This document shows, piece by piece, positions 33,781 through 45,333 of a stretch of DNA of 64,000 bases. Under the pieces are notes generated by a model that was not told where the DNA came from, did not search any database, and saw only the letters and a list, made by a program, of their open reading frames with translations. This DNA is from Lumnitzera littorea (taxonomy: Eukaryota > Streptophyta > Magnoliopsida > Myrtales > Combretaceae). Position 1 is the first letter of the stretch. Each line of letters begins with the position of its first letter. The stretch covers positions 12,170,254 through 12,234,253 of the forward strand of contig JAMXBB010000010.1 of assembly GCA_024138015.1 (NCBI GenBank), read 5' to 3'. The position numbers were made by a program, and so were the translations under genes.

Positions 33781-35400
33781 TTCGAGTGTTTAAGGTGTTA
33801 CTACTAGTGATAGTCATAATAGTAGCAACACTCTAGGGTCGATTGATGATAAGCTTAATAGACTCACTAATCTCGTTGAGAGTCTTATCACTGCAATGTA
33901 AGTTAATAGACAACAAGCTCAAGGTATATCACATCATAACCTACCTAAAAATGTTCTAGAGAGATGTTATGGCTAAAGTAACGAAGTTAATCACCCAATT
34001 CAACCCCATCGAGTTGGAGGAGTTACAAACTGAGTTGCTAAATGAACGTTAGAGTTAGAGGAGAGAAAAGAGGATGATGAGGAAGTAGATGTGGAGACTG
34101 ATGGGGAAGAAGAAGAAGAGCTTGGGTATTACCAAGCGTAAGAGCAAGGACACCGAGCTCCTAATAGACTTGATAATGTCAAGGTCCAGATCCTGCCCTT
34201 CAACGGAAGTAGAGATGCAGATGAATATTTGAGTGAAAAGATAAAGTAGAAAAAGTGTTTGATTGTTACGGCTATACTGATGTCATCAAAGTACAACTTG
34301 TTGTACTCAAGTTCTCTAAGTATGCTACCATATGGTGGAAGAATCCGAAAGGGATGGAAGACGAGGTGTACAGACTTAGGAAAAGATGAAGAGATTGCTA
34401 AGAGTAAGGTTATCAAACTTGCGATTCTACTTAAAATCGTTAGATGACCTATAAAATCTAAACATAAAATCGAAATGTAGAAATGTAAGTTTCTACAATT
34501 TATGTAAAATAGTTTTAAAAATTATGGATATACCTATGGTAGTTATTTAAAACTCAAAATACATGATGAAAATTCAAAAAAAAAAAAAAGAAATTAAGTT
34601 TTTTTTTTCCATAAAAATTCTTAATATATAATCTAACATGTACGTAAAAATGATAAATAGAGTTGAAACTAAACTTTTTCCCTTTTTTAAAAAATAAAGC
34701 TGTAAATTAAAAAGAACCAAACATTTCAACTTATTTTAAGTTATTAACGGTATAAAATAAAGTATATAGTCTTTTTTTGTAAACTTTATTATTCAAGTCG
34801 AAACTTGAATAAAAGTTATGAATATAAAATAAGAGATTAGAGGTAAAAAATTGAAATAGGATAAGACAAATGTTGTAATGCCTTAATAGTTGATGGCTTG
34901 TAAAAGGTTAGTTATGTTATTTTTTTCTTTAATTTTTAGTCCATTTAACTCAAATATATAGAATCGATAAATTCAATTAAAAATATAAGTCTCTACCGAC
35001 TTTATATGTAAACTCGATTAACAACATAAGTTTTTATATAAAAAAAGATTCTATACTCAAGTTAACTCAAAAAAGTTACCTAAAATCGTAAACTTGTAGA
35101 ATCACATGGGTAAAATCACAATTTTGACAACTATGGCTAAAAGGGAGATTTGTACTCGAGACATAGTTGCAGGATATGTTTGCAAAGTTGTAAGAACTTA
35201 GCCAAGGAGGTCAATTTGTTGATAACTATGTATGAGAATTCTAGATGCTAATGATCCAAGCCGATGTAGATGAGCTAAAGGCTCGTATGGTGTTAAGGTT
35301 CATTTTTGGGCTACAGAAGTTTATTAATCAAGAGTAGGCAATTAAGGTAGCATAAAGGGTCAAAAAACAAAGAAGAAATGCCTTGAGCCAACATTTTTTC
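33781..35400 (+). pseudogene. Ty3/gypsy gag, split by a MITE
   Basis: Before the insertion the strand reads LDNVKVQILPFNGSRDADEY, then after a one-base shift KVEKVFDCYGYTDVIKVQLV and KFSKYATIWW. This is the classic gypsy gag 'P.F.G..D.E.YLEWE.KVE.VFD...Y....KV.L....F..YA..WW'. After the insertion (from 35,136) it continues GRFVLET.LQDMFAKLYEL and LKARMVLRFIFGLQKFI, matching 'FVP..Y...L..KL..L.QG' and '..RF..GL'. Acidic E/D-rich sequence precedes it (34,075-34,125). Downstream (to about 35,400) the zinc knuckle is not seen. Stops and shifts show it is dead. Confidence 0.8.
34404..35135. mobile_element. MITE inserted in gypsy gag, with target-site duplication
   Basis: The ends form an inverted repeat: left gttatcaaacttgcgattctac, right (reverse complement) gttgtcaaaattgtgattttac. 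On both sides lies a near-identical target copy, gctaaga (34,397-34,403) and gctaaaa (35,136-35,142). Removing the insert and one copy restores the gag reading across the junction, which independently supports these borders. The 732-bp interior is AT-rich and noncoding. The 7-bp duplication or longer would suit a hAT- or Mutator-type element; the family is not certain. Confidence 0.8.
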
Positions 35401-35479
35401 GAGCCCTTATTTTGTACTGACCTGTTCATGTTAAGCCAAGGAGACCCTTTCATGCTGAGGAGGTGGTAAGGCCCAAGAA

Positions 35480-36080
35480 GGGTAACTAGGTGTGTAACTA
35501 TGTAGAGGATAAGCATTCCTTCTACTTGTATTAGTGGGCAATTGATATGGGGTTATGCTTGCCCTTTATTGAGTTTCAATTAAAGGTGTTCAACTATTTC
35601 CAAGAGTATCCAAGTTCTCTCCATCTAAACACCTAACAGGTGTTGGTGGTCTATGAGGCCGTTTTTATATTCCATATGAAAAGGTTAACAGCTCGGCTTT
35701 TTCACCATTTCTTCCAACTAAAGGGTAAACTAGGGGGTTAGGTATAATACTTGGGCTGGGATCTAATGTAAAGCTATTATATGGTTAGAAGTCTAAGGTT
35801 GAAGATTGGAAGTATTGATTTTTCCTAGGGAGGTCAGCTCATGAGTTAGATTTTCCCATCATATGGAATAGGCCCATTCGGACAAAGCTTATTAATTACT
35901 TAGGAGGATGAAGCCAAAGAGTGGATCCTGGATGTAGCTTAGTAAAAAGAAGAGGGTTTCCATGTGGTGGATACTATAGAATTGTAGTTGAAGAGGAAAA
36001 TGCATCCCTAAGAGACATTTAGTGATACAAACTCGTGGATGAACATACGAACCTAATATTATACGTAATCAAAAGGACAG
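35480..36080 (+). pseudogene. N-terminal part of a gypsy-type accessory ORF ('putative gypsy type transposon' family)
   Basis: The plus strand reads EDKHSFYLY, WAIDMGLCLPFIEFQLKVF, YFQEYPSSLHLNT and VLVVYEAVFIFHMKRLTARL, then FHHFFQLKGK. This is the pattern 'Y...F..G.RLPF..F...L......PSQ..PN.W......' of the plant retrotransposon accessory protein known as Transposase_28 (PF04195). Its function is unknown. Stops occur within it, and it is cut off near 36,080 by the next insertion; its coiled-coil half continues after 37,100. Confidence 0.55.
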
Positions 36081-36089
36081 GTCGAAGCC

Positions 36090-36970
36090 ATAAGATGGCC
36101 TGAAAAGTAAATGATAGTTGAGGGTGAGCAGGGGTTCTCATGCACTGATGATGGATATGATATACTAACGCCTCACACAAGCTTAAGTCACACTTGACAT
36201 GACGTACAAGTATAGTCAGAGATCACTCACCACTAGTCCATACTTGAATAGGCTAGATAAGAGTAGCTCAAAAGTAAACAAGATGACACTTAGCTCAAGA
36301 GAAGGGGAAAAGTTCAATGTATTCTTCTGTATATTCTATTGTGGCTATTACATTATGTGATTATTTCTAGTACCCTATATGGGTAAGTTCTACGTTACAG
36401 AAAATTACAAAAATGGATCCCTATTTGTTTAAAAGAAGGAAAATAATTTACAGGGAAAATATGAAATCATGCGCAATGAACGTCCTCTGTCAAAATGGAC
36501 AGTATGGTTATTAGAAAAGATAACACGCGCGCATTTTACTCTGCGATTCTAACAGTATGGTAAGCCGAGTAGGGATGGGTCTCTGTTTAGGTATGTTCGG
36601 CTTCGAAAGTTCGATACCCTGATTACTGGGGCAAGACTGGGATTATCTCAAGAACAGCTCACATTCAGGTCGGCCTCGAATGGTCGACTCTTGATAGTTG
36701 TCAACTCGGCCTTGGTACTATAGAGATTGTTGTATTCAGATTTGGCGCTTGGACTAGTGCATAGCAGAGTATTCGGTTCTACATGTCGGTTGGTCACCTC
36801 GGCAACACTTTAGATGGCATGAAGAGAGAAGTAGCTCGGCAAATCGAACTGGGGCAAGCACTGCTCCTCGACGTTTAACTCACCTTAGATAGCTCGATGA
36901 ACCACCCAAGAGAGCCCTCAAGCTCAGAAGCGTATAACCGATCCTTGATCCTTATTAGTTAAGGATAGGG
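36090..36970 (-). mobile_element. Probable solo LTR inserted in the accessory ORF
   Basis: This block is less AT-rich and far less decayed than its host, with CG-containing words (ctcggc, gccgag, gcgcgc) still present. On the minus strand it has a promoter-like 3' half ('atatagggtactagaaataatcacataatg', 'gaatacattgaacttttccc') typical of plant LTR R/U5. It separates the two halves of the accessory ORF. No partner LTR or internal region is seen. Exact ends and target duplication are not resolved. Confidence 0.45.
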
Positions 36971-37929
36971 ATGTGGTTAAGGAGGGTAGTTAGGTGTTCA
37001 CTATCGTCATTTGTTAACATCAGGGGGAGCTCGCGCTTGCTCTCCTCAATAAGTATTTCTTTATGCTTTACAATGCTTCAATGGCTAACTTTGCTATTGT
37101 GCTTGCACCTTCAAGGCACTGATGATGGAGATTAAGGAGCTGAGAGGGTAAGAGAAGAAGAAGAGGCCTATGGAAGGGTAAGATACAACTCCCACAATGA
37201 AGAGAAGCAAAAAGGCTATGCTTACTAAGTAAAAGTAGAAGAAGACTATGGGTGAAGGGTTGAGAGACATTCCAACTACGGCGCCCTTAGATCCAGTAGT
37301 TGAGCAATAGGTAGCCACTATTGCTATTGAAGTAGTGGAAGCGCCTAAGTAGGGAGTGCTTGTCGAGGAGGTACGCGAGTAAGAGGCACTTGTTGAGTAG
37401 GAAGTGGTCGTTAAGCAAGAGGTGCATGTTGAAGGGGGATTAGAGAGACTTATCTCCATCTAAGAAGTATGAGTAGGGTCATTAGAGAGGAGGATCGTTG
37501 AGGTTGTAGAAGTGCCTAAGGACTGGGGAGGCATGGATGCCACTCAAGTCAATGGTATGGTATAAGAACGGTCCATACCTATGATTGACCTTAAGGCTGA
37601 GGTACATAAGGTTGTCTAAGCCTTTGCTGGTAGGTGCGCTGTCCCACAGTGGCCTTTTAGGAAGGCATATGGGTTGCTCTTATGGGATAAGAGTTATCAT
37701 GAGTGTGTTGTGATTGCTTTGGAGGGGTTGGCGATCCTATGAACTTATGTAGGTATGCATTTGGTCGTAAGGGAGTCCATCCTTAGTGGGGATGATTTTA
37801 ATCTTTCTACACATGTTATTCTTGTTCTTTTGTCTAAGTCTTCTTGAGTGCTCATTTAGCACTACTATCTACTTGTTTTAGATTGTGTAGTGGTGTCAAC
37901 AAGAGGTAAGGGAGGAGGATGAGCGGATG

Positions 37930-38571
37930 AAGAAGGAATTGATAGGGTTAAGAGTATAGACCATGTCGTAGCAGGAAGAGTTCAACCAACGTGGGGTCGA
38001 AAACATAAGGCTAAAGTAAGAGGTGACTAAGTTCAAATCTAAAGTAAGTGTTACTAAGAAGCGCGTGGAGGGCTTGGAGGTGGAGCTTGTTGCTTGTAGT
38101 AAAGAGTTAGCAACTATAGAGAGAAGGGTAGAGGAGGCTAAGCAAGTGGTTGAATCTGCTAAGAAGGAGGTAGTGGTTGCAAAGGAGGAAGTCGAATCTA
38201 TGGGGAAGGAAGTAGAGGTAGTAAGGGGGAAGGCTATTGTTGTGAGATCAAAGCTCAAGGTGGCTAGAGCTAGGTTCAAGAGGAGGGGGAAGAAGGAATT
38301 GATAGGGTTAAGAGTATAGACCATGTCGTAGCAGAAAGAGTTCAACCAACGTGGGGTCGAAAACATAAGGCTAAAGTAAGAGGTGACTAAGTTCAAATCT
38401 AAAGTAAGTGTTACTAAGAAGCGCGTGGAGGGCTTGGAGGTGGAGCTTGTTGCTTGTAGTAAAGAGTTAGCAACTATAGAGAGAAGGGTAGAGGAGGCTA
38501 AGCAAGTGGTTGAATCTGCTAAGAAGGAGGTAGTGGTTGCAAAGGAGGAAGTCGAATCTATGGGGAAGGAA
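37930..38571 (+). repeat. Near-identical 360-bp tandem duplication
   Basis: From 'agaaggaattgatagg' at 37,931 the sequence repeats at 38,291, exactly 360 bases later. It continues with one visible difference (gcaggaagag versus gcagaaagag) until the run of N at 38,572. The second copy is cut by the gap. The unit is 120 codons long, so the frame is kept. Confidence 0.9.
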
Positions 38572-38747
38572 NNNNNNNNNNNNNNNNNNNNNNNNNNNNN
38601 NNNNNNNNNNNNNNNNNNNNNNNNNNNNNNNNNNNNNNNNNNNNNNNNNNNNNNNNNNNNNNNNNNNNNNNNNNNNNNNNNNNNNNNNNNNNNNNNNNNN
38701 NNNNNNNNNNNNNNNNNNNNNNNNNNNNNNNNNNNNNNNNNNNNNNN
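38572..38747. other. Assembly gap (176 N)
   Basis: Unresolved bases directly at the end of the second copy of the 360-bp tandem repeat, as expected where a repeat defeats assembly. Confidence 1.
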
Positions 38748-39060
38748 TTGAAGAATAAGGAAGAGTTGACCAAGTTAATGATAGAGAGGCCGTCCAATAA
38801 GTTACCATTAAGCAACAACTTTAAGGTTGCTCTTACTGAGGTTTGTTGGGATGGAGCAAAGTTAGCAAAGCAAGAGCTTAAGGGGCGATAACTGCGCTTG
38901 GAGCTTAGATGCCTCAACTAGCTAGTCAAGGAGGACTCAATAGGATGGGAGGTCAAGGATGAAAAAGGTAAGCCAGACAATGATGAGGATGCCAATGAGG
39001 TTGGTAATGTTATGGGCGAAAATGGGCTTGGGGATGCTTATGAAATTCCCTCTTTTCTTT

Positions 39061-39894
39061 AGGTTGATTGGTGTAATGGGTATGTAAGCGTAATTGTGTT
39101 TTATCTTCTTTCTTTCTTTTGTTAATGTATGTAGGTCAAGATGCCAACCTTTTCACTTTGGAATTATTTTTGGTGTTATCAATGAAAAATTAGGATGGAG
39201 AATTTGCAAGTGTTGCTCACTCCTCATTATACTTTTTTGCCAATTATGTTTTGCTTATACTCTTTTTGTTGGCATACTCAAGTTTTTAATTTTGATTGTA
39301 ACTCGAAGTGTGAAGTGGTCCTTGGTGTTTACTTCGATCTTGCGGTATTTGGTATGAGCTTAGGAATCCTAGTCCATGTTGTACTTGGTCGAGAGCATCG
39401 AATGCATGGGGCCTAAATTTGAAAATTTGAGTGTTACAAACTATATCCATATGCTCATACGTGTAACCCCTCAATCATAAGTACTTATCAGGTACTTGAG
39501 GTTTTGATGCCAAGTGATTATGAGAAAGATCCAAGCAATTGAGGGAAGTCCCAATTATATAAGAACATCGACTAGAAATGCTTATAGGGATATACTTTCA
39601 ACAACAAGACATAGACCATAATATGTACGCGACAACATCTTCTTAGAAAAGAAATTTCACCTCTGAATTTAAATAACTAAGAAATGAATTTCTAGATTAT
39701 AATGGGGTTATCAATTACAGCCACCAACACCTTACCTACATTAAGGTCAGCCTCCTTCTACCTTCGTTTCTGCCCTTGAATTTTCCTTTTCAAGCTTGGT
39801 TTTTTTTTCCTCCTTTATTTTAGTTTACTTTCTTTTATCACATATCAATCATATTTTAAATTGCTTTTAAAATTAAAGTATAAAATTTAGATAG
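39061..39894. other. No gene identified
   Basis: 3' flank of the accessory ORF. Frames at 39,094-39,416 are short, hydrophobic and match nothing I know. Confidence 0.35.
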
Positions 39895-40412
39895 GGGTAA
39901 TGTCACATTTTATAACTCAATTTTGTTATTTTTTGTAACTATATACCTAAAATTTTAACTTATCTAATTGTATAAGTAATTAAAGATTTAGTTGTTACTA
40001 TTTATACCTCATTTAACTCCAATCCGTATCATTACTCTTGTCAATATGATTGCCTAATGGAGTACCTCCTTACGGCCCTAGGGCGGTCGTACAACTTCTC
40101 TAGGGCTATGCACAGCTACCCATGATTACTAACGGGTTTCGCAACCCATATTTTTGAAGTAAGTTATGATCTACTATTTTGTAAGGAGCGATTGGTGGCT
40201 ATTTTTCAAGGGTCACACACCCCTCTTAAGGCCTCAAGCAGCCTTTCTAGTGACTAATTGTGTTGACTACACTAATAGTGTGAATTGAAATTAACTAAGG
40301 TATAATTGATAAAAACTAAATCTTTACTTGAGTGTATAACCAAACAAATCGAAACTTTAGATGTATAAATATAAAAAATGGTAAAGTTAAGATGTAAGCC
40401 ATAACGTTAACC
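39895..40412. mobile_element. MITE with a GC-richer loop
   Basis: Termini are inverted: left gggtaatgtcacattttata, right (reverse complement) ggttaacgttatggcttaca. The arms continue further in, for example 'taattaaagatttagttgtta' (39,978-39,998) against 'tcaagtaaagatttagttttta' read from the right. Between about 40,030 and 40,260 is a less AT-rich core (cggccctagggcggtcg). It is noncoding and about 518 bp, consistent with a small non-autonomous DNA transposon. Target duplication is not clear. Confidence 0.55.
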
Positions 40413-41147
40413 TAATTCAAATATGTTAGCTTTTTTGTTCTTCTTTTAAATGCAACATATAAGGTTTTAATTCTTATTAAAAATTAAGTAAATAATTCAA
40501 ATAGCATTTTTGTGCAATTATTATACTTGATGATGTTATAAATGTTGTATAATTTTTGGATGATTTCTTTCTTGCAAAGTACAAAGAACTAAGAGGTACC
40601 AGGGCTGGTCTATTGCGGCTATTCTGATACTTAAGTTAGTAAGTGAATTTTAGAGAAGATTAGATAAGTAGTTATAAGTTGTCAGATCGTTCTTATAGTA
40701 CTTCTTATCTATATTTAAAGGTGAATGTCAAGTGTCTAAAACTACAATTAGTCACATGATTATTGTGACACATGGAGACCTCTCGATCAAGTACATTTCT
40801 TAAATGTAGGAATAGTGAACAGTTATGTAATATAAGTAAGGTAAGTAATAACTATTCGCGCCACTTTAGTTCAAACAAAATATGGCCATCTTGGTCAGCC
40901 TCTGTTGAGAGGTGAATCACTTAAGGTCTCATAAGTCGAATGGACGAGTGAATGTAACAAATGAAATTTGACTATCAACAATAAATGTGACAAAAAATGC
41001 CAAAAATTTAAAAAGAAAAAACACAACTTATAGCGATAATCCAGCCCATCTAAAAGTACACAAATCACCAATAAGTGGCATGAGAATAAATGGGAGCTAT
41101 ATGATTGAAATGGACAAATAAGGCTCCAGCATAGAAAAACATGAGCA
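40413..41147. other. No gene identified
   Basis: AT-rich. A minus-strand frame at 40,895-41,155 is hydrophobic but unassigned and abuts an LTR-like repeat. Confidence 0.35.
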
Positions 41148-41540
41148 CATATCACAGTCTAATTTTAGAAGCTAAGTGGAGGCATTTAACTCAGGCTTAC
41201 ATCAAAGAAAGTGGCATCAATAAGGTAATTTGATCAAGGAGTGAGTTTACCCTAAAGGTGAGCTTAGCCTCCAATGAGCAAACTAGTTGGGAGTAGATGT
41301 AATTCTCTTTATAAAGCCATGGCAAACTAAGATTAGTTAGATAAGAGTAGCCTCTCAAACATGTGGGGGCTAACGACAAAGCTAAGAGGGTAGTTCTAAT
41401 GAGAAGAATTAGCTCAAAATATACCTAGTTAAATAGGAGGAGAAGGTTGGATCATCATCCAAAATACAAGTCAAAATGAGAAGCCAATGAATAATTGAGT
41501 GTCGCATAGGCACTCTAGGAAGATTAACATCTTATCCTAT
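41148..41540. repeat. LTR-like repeat, copy 1
   Basis: Similar over its length to 41,976-42,380, offset about 830 bp. Shared marks are ttttagaagctaagtgg/tttagaagctaagcgg, aagccatggcaaactaag/aagccatggtaagctaaa, and ccaaaatacaagtcaaaat/ccaaaatacaagtaaaaat. The opening tatcacagtctaa fits a decayed plant gypsy LTR start (tgtcacgac...). Confidence 0.6.
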
Positions 41541-41975
41541 GATAAGTATTATTAGAGCTAATGTTATAGCCTCATTAAAGTTGCCTAAATACTATCTAGT
41601 AAACTTAATGTAGGGGCACTTGTTGTTGGCTACTAGGTTCATGTACATTAAGCTTGAGGGGAGCACCTATCACTAAAGGGAAGGCATTGTTATTAGAGGG
41701 GAAACTATATAGCAAGTTTCATTGTAATAAGAATCTATGTAAAATATTTATAAATGTACTTCACTATAAGAACCCTACTATTGGATTGCTTAACAAGAGG
41801 TGATTTTAAAGGACAGATGCATAGGTAAGGGCGCAAAGGAGCCTATAGAACCTTGAAGTCATAGCAAAGATGATCTTAGTTAAAGTTGAGTAATAGGATG
41901 AATGGGGTTATAATCTTTTTGTGTCTTTACTGGCAACATGTTGTCCTCATGAAGAGGGCATTAAAAATTTATGTA

Positions 41976-42380
41976 AGGAAGAATGTCATGATCTATAAGT
42001 TTAGAAGCTAAGCGGCATGGCTCATCGCTGCTAAGATCGAATTGAGTGACATCGGTATGGTAGTTTACTTTGAAGGCGATTTTAGTCCTTCTGAGCAAAT
42101 TGATCAAGAGTTAGTGTCTTTTTTTTTTCTTTATTTTTAATGAAGCCATGGTAAGCTAAAACTAATCAGATAAGTTGAGCCCTCCAAACATATGGGAGTT
42201 GATGATAAAGCCAAGATGGCACTCTTAATGAGAAGGATGAGCTCAAAAAGATGTAAGTAAAGAGGATGAAAAGAGAAATTTACCATCCAAAATACAAGTA
42301 AAAATAAAAAGGCAATAGATGGTTGAGCATCGTACAGGCACTTTAGGAAAATGAATCTCTCATCCCATAACACATACATG
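41976..42380. repeat. LTR-like repeat, copy 2
   Basis: Second copy of the repeat at 41,148, starting tgtcatgatctataag. The 435-bp spacer between the copies is noncoding. This could be a pair of LTRs of a small element or two tandem LTR remnants. Similarity fades after about 42,370. Confidence 0.6.
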
Positions 42381-42426
42381 GTACAAAGTTATTTCACATG
42401 TTAAGACATAGGTACATCTCGTATAC

Positions 42427-43915
42427 TAGACTAAATTGTTAGATTTTGTAGTATGAAAATATAGCGGAATATGAAAATTTTCTTTACAAGATCTACCATA
42501 GGATCCATGTATAAATGCATAATATTATGAGAAATGAAGTCATAAGAACATTACCTTTTCCAATAATGCAAAAACCTTCTCCTCCTAGGAATGGAGTTTA
42601 GGTGAGATTTGATTCTCATAACACTTTTTACAAAATAATATATTCCTTCACCATAAGGACACCAAGTGTTGTCCCTCTAGTGGTATCTATATACACTACA
42701 GAAGGAATAATTTTAATCATTTATATTGCTAGATAACTTAAATTAGAATTTTTTTTTTTTTGGTCAATGGATGTAACTAACTTTCTCTCTTCTCTTCTCT
42801 CATATATATATAAGGTGAGGAGAGAATCTTTTCCTATAAGATTAAATTTTTCTTATAAAAATTAATAAGATTTGATAGCCAAATCTTTTTCAAACTAGTA
42901 ATCATATCTTATCAAGATTAAGAGTACATGAATATCCACTTGACAATTAAATCTTCCTTAAAATACTCTACTATTTCACAATAAATTAATTACTTCATTA
43001 ATTCTAATTCTAAAACAGCTAATGACATAATTTTAGTATGCACTAAAAATATAGTCAATTAAACTTATTCCCATAAGTCATGCCATTGTGTGCAACCCTT
43101 TAAAATTTTATAAATGAAGGTAGTGTCTATTTGAACACAAACTAAGGTAACCATCTAGCAACGGTTATTTGGTCATCTAATGTAATAAAAAAATTATGAA
43201 CCAAAAATCACTACGAACCAATTACTGAGCAATTAAATCTTTTCATCAAATCATATCTTAATTAAATCAATGCATGTAATGTCATCAATGTTTAACTATT
43301 TACTTGGTTTCCAAGATAAAATAGATTCGGTAAAACTTATCATAGCAACAGACTTATAAGTCACTATTATCTTAACCAAGTAGCCTTAGATATCAACTTC
43401 GTAATTTAAGAGAGTAATGAATTCTATAAGACTGCGTTTAACTACATGATAGTGTAGCATTCCATGTATAAGATATTTAAATGTTTCAAGTTGAAGGATT
43501 ATTTATGCTCATTCATATAAAGTAGGAACCAATGACATTAAACATGTGCTATTTTCTATTAACGGGTCAAGTCCAATATATCTATTTAACTTAACGCTCA
43601 CTTATATAACATAGATACTTTCCCTTGGTTTAGTGAGATGACTTTAGTTGTACAACGTGTTGGTCTAAATATCTATATTTCCTCTAGATATTTATCTGAC
43701 TAAGGACAATTTAAGATAATATGATATTATAAAATCTCACTAATAGTATACCTTTATTATAATTTCATATATAAACGAATTATTTATGGAACTTTACTAT
43801 AAAATATATACAAATAGAAAAATATATAAATATAATAAATACTTTCCTTTTATTAATAATATTCATAAATATATCAAAAATATTTTGAAAGATTATGTAC
43901 AGATTTCAACACTAA
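42427..43915 (-). repeat. Possible LTR or retroelement end, low certainty
   Basis: The stretch opens tgttagattttgtagtatg and closes near tttcaaca. It includes 'ccttctcctcctaggaatgg' and 'gtgttgtccctctagtggtatct', words I associate with plant LTR retrotransposons read backwards. No coding frame and no second copy in the window. The borders are guesses. Confidence 0.25.
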
Positions 43916-44155
43916 TAACGACATATTCCACTATTATCACCTAAAAGACAAAGGAAAAAAAAAAAGTAAATCCCTATTTTAGTATTCGTTCTTTTTTTTC
44001 TTTTTTTTAATCTTTAAATGCTTAGTCTCAAATCATCCCCATATAAAAATGTGGAAGCTAATAATTTTCTACTATTTATATCGCATATCTTAAGAACTAA
44101 GAATTATTTGAATTGTAATCTACATTTAAATAAAAAATGAATTGTAATTTAAATT

Positions 44156-44552
44156 TGTTACAATCTAAGTACATAGTAGTAATATAAATGTAAATAATCA
44201 ATAGATAATTATATAATTTGATAAAAGTTAATACTTTTTAGTAGATTATAATAGTAGTTGTAATAGTAGTTTTAGTAGTTGTATTAGAATAGAAAGTTAG
44301 TTACTTACAACAAACTATTAGATTGAGATATATTTTTATGAATAAGATAATGTTAATGAAAATAGATAGACAAGTTTCAATATAGAAAAGTAATTTTGTA
44401 ACCTTTGGAGAGTTGTTCTCACAAATTAACCAAAATTAAAATTCAATTTCTATTTTTATCACATTTGTTCTTTCATTGATTCACTAATGCCATGCTTCAT
44501 ATAAATATCTACACTATTATTTACAATAAAATAGAAACTACGAGTGCTAACA
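44156..44552 (+). repeat. 5' LTR of the non-autonomous element
   Basis: 397 bp, TG...CA. It is followed by tttggtgctctaatca, the primer-site position for elements of the 'ttggtgct' type. Confidence 0.75.
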
Positions 44553-44573
44553 TTTGGTGCTCTAATCATCATG

Positions 44574-44980
44574 TTAAACTCTACTCAAGTTGCTTTATTG
44601 GAATCGAAGATTGATTCTCTACATAATAGTAAAAAACAACTACAACATGATGTGAATAATAAGTTTGACATGCTAATGCGGCAACTATTTAAGTTGCAAA
44701 CTATAATAGTAGAAAAAACTAATTAAATCAAATTACTGGTAGGGGAAATTTCTCTGTATCCACATTAGATGCCTCAATGGTAGAAGAGAAAGAAGTAGAA
44801 AAAGATAAAGTTATTAACGAAGAAGTAGATGTGAAGGCCAATCAAAAGGAGCGGCTAGTGGAGATCAAATGTAAATATGATCAAGAAATAAAAGATTTGC
44901 ATACTTTAGAGGACAATGCTTACATTGTATTCAAATGTGAAGACGACTTTGAGCTATTCAATGTCTTTTTCTCACTCTGA
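44574..44980 (+). pseudogene. Gag N-terminal remnant in the non-autonomous element
   Basis: From ATG 44,574 it reads MLNSTQVALLESKIDSLHN...QQLQHDV-type helix-rich sequence to a stop near 44,725. A second frame (44,777-44,980) holds VEEKEVEKDKVINEEVDV and ends ELFNVFFSL. Coiled, charged sequence like this is common at the start of plant gypsy gag. No zinc knuckle is present. It is a relic. Confidence 0.4.
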
Positions 44981-45333
44981 CAAATATTCATCCATTAGTA
45001 ATAGTGTTCAACTTTTTAATCATCACCTTTCCTCAACTATGTTCTGTAACAAAGAGTGTTTGGAGCCATTACTTGATTTCCTTCGATAGTACAACTGTAA
45101 AGGGCATACAATATTAGCTTTTTATGAATTTTCTACCCACATGAGCACTCTACATGAAGCATGTATATCTTTGCTCAGTCTTTTGGTGAAATTAGCATAA
45201 GAAAAGCTTTTCACTTGGTTTGAATTAAAAATGTTTTCTAAACACAGCATATAAGACCACTAAACATTGTAATTAGAGATTTTCAAAATTGTTCAACCTT
45301 GAGGACAAGGTTGTTTTGAAGATGCAAGAAAAT

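Larger units (their letters stand above)
37100..39060 (+). pseudogene. Coiled-coil C-terminal half of the gypsy-type accessory ORF
   Basis: The best open part (38,023-38,319) reads TKFKSKVSVTKKRVEGLEVE, ELATIERRVEEAKQVVESAK and KEVVVAKEEVESMGKEVEVV, a long K/E/V-rich heptad pattern. Such coiled coils form the C-terminal half of the PF04195-type retrotransposon proteins. After the gap the frame continues with FKVALTEVCWDGAKLAKQEL and an acidic tail ending near 39,060. Stops and shifts elsewhere (for example at 37,960 and 38,017) show decay. It is probably the continuation of the ORF at 35,480. Confidence 0.5.

Noticed and set aside
37896..38396. A 166-codon minus-strand frame with Ser/Thr/Leu-rich repeats
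   Set aside because: It is the antisense of the coiled-coil ORF and of the 360-bp duplication; its repeats simply mirror the plus-strand heptads.
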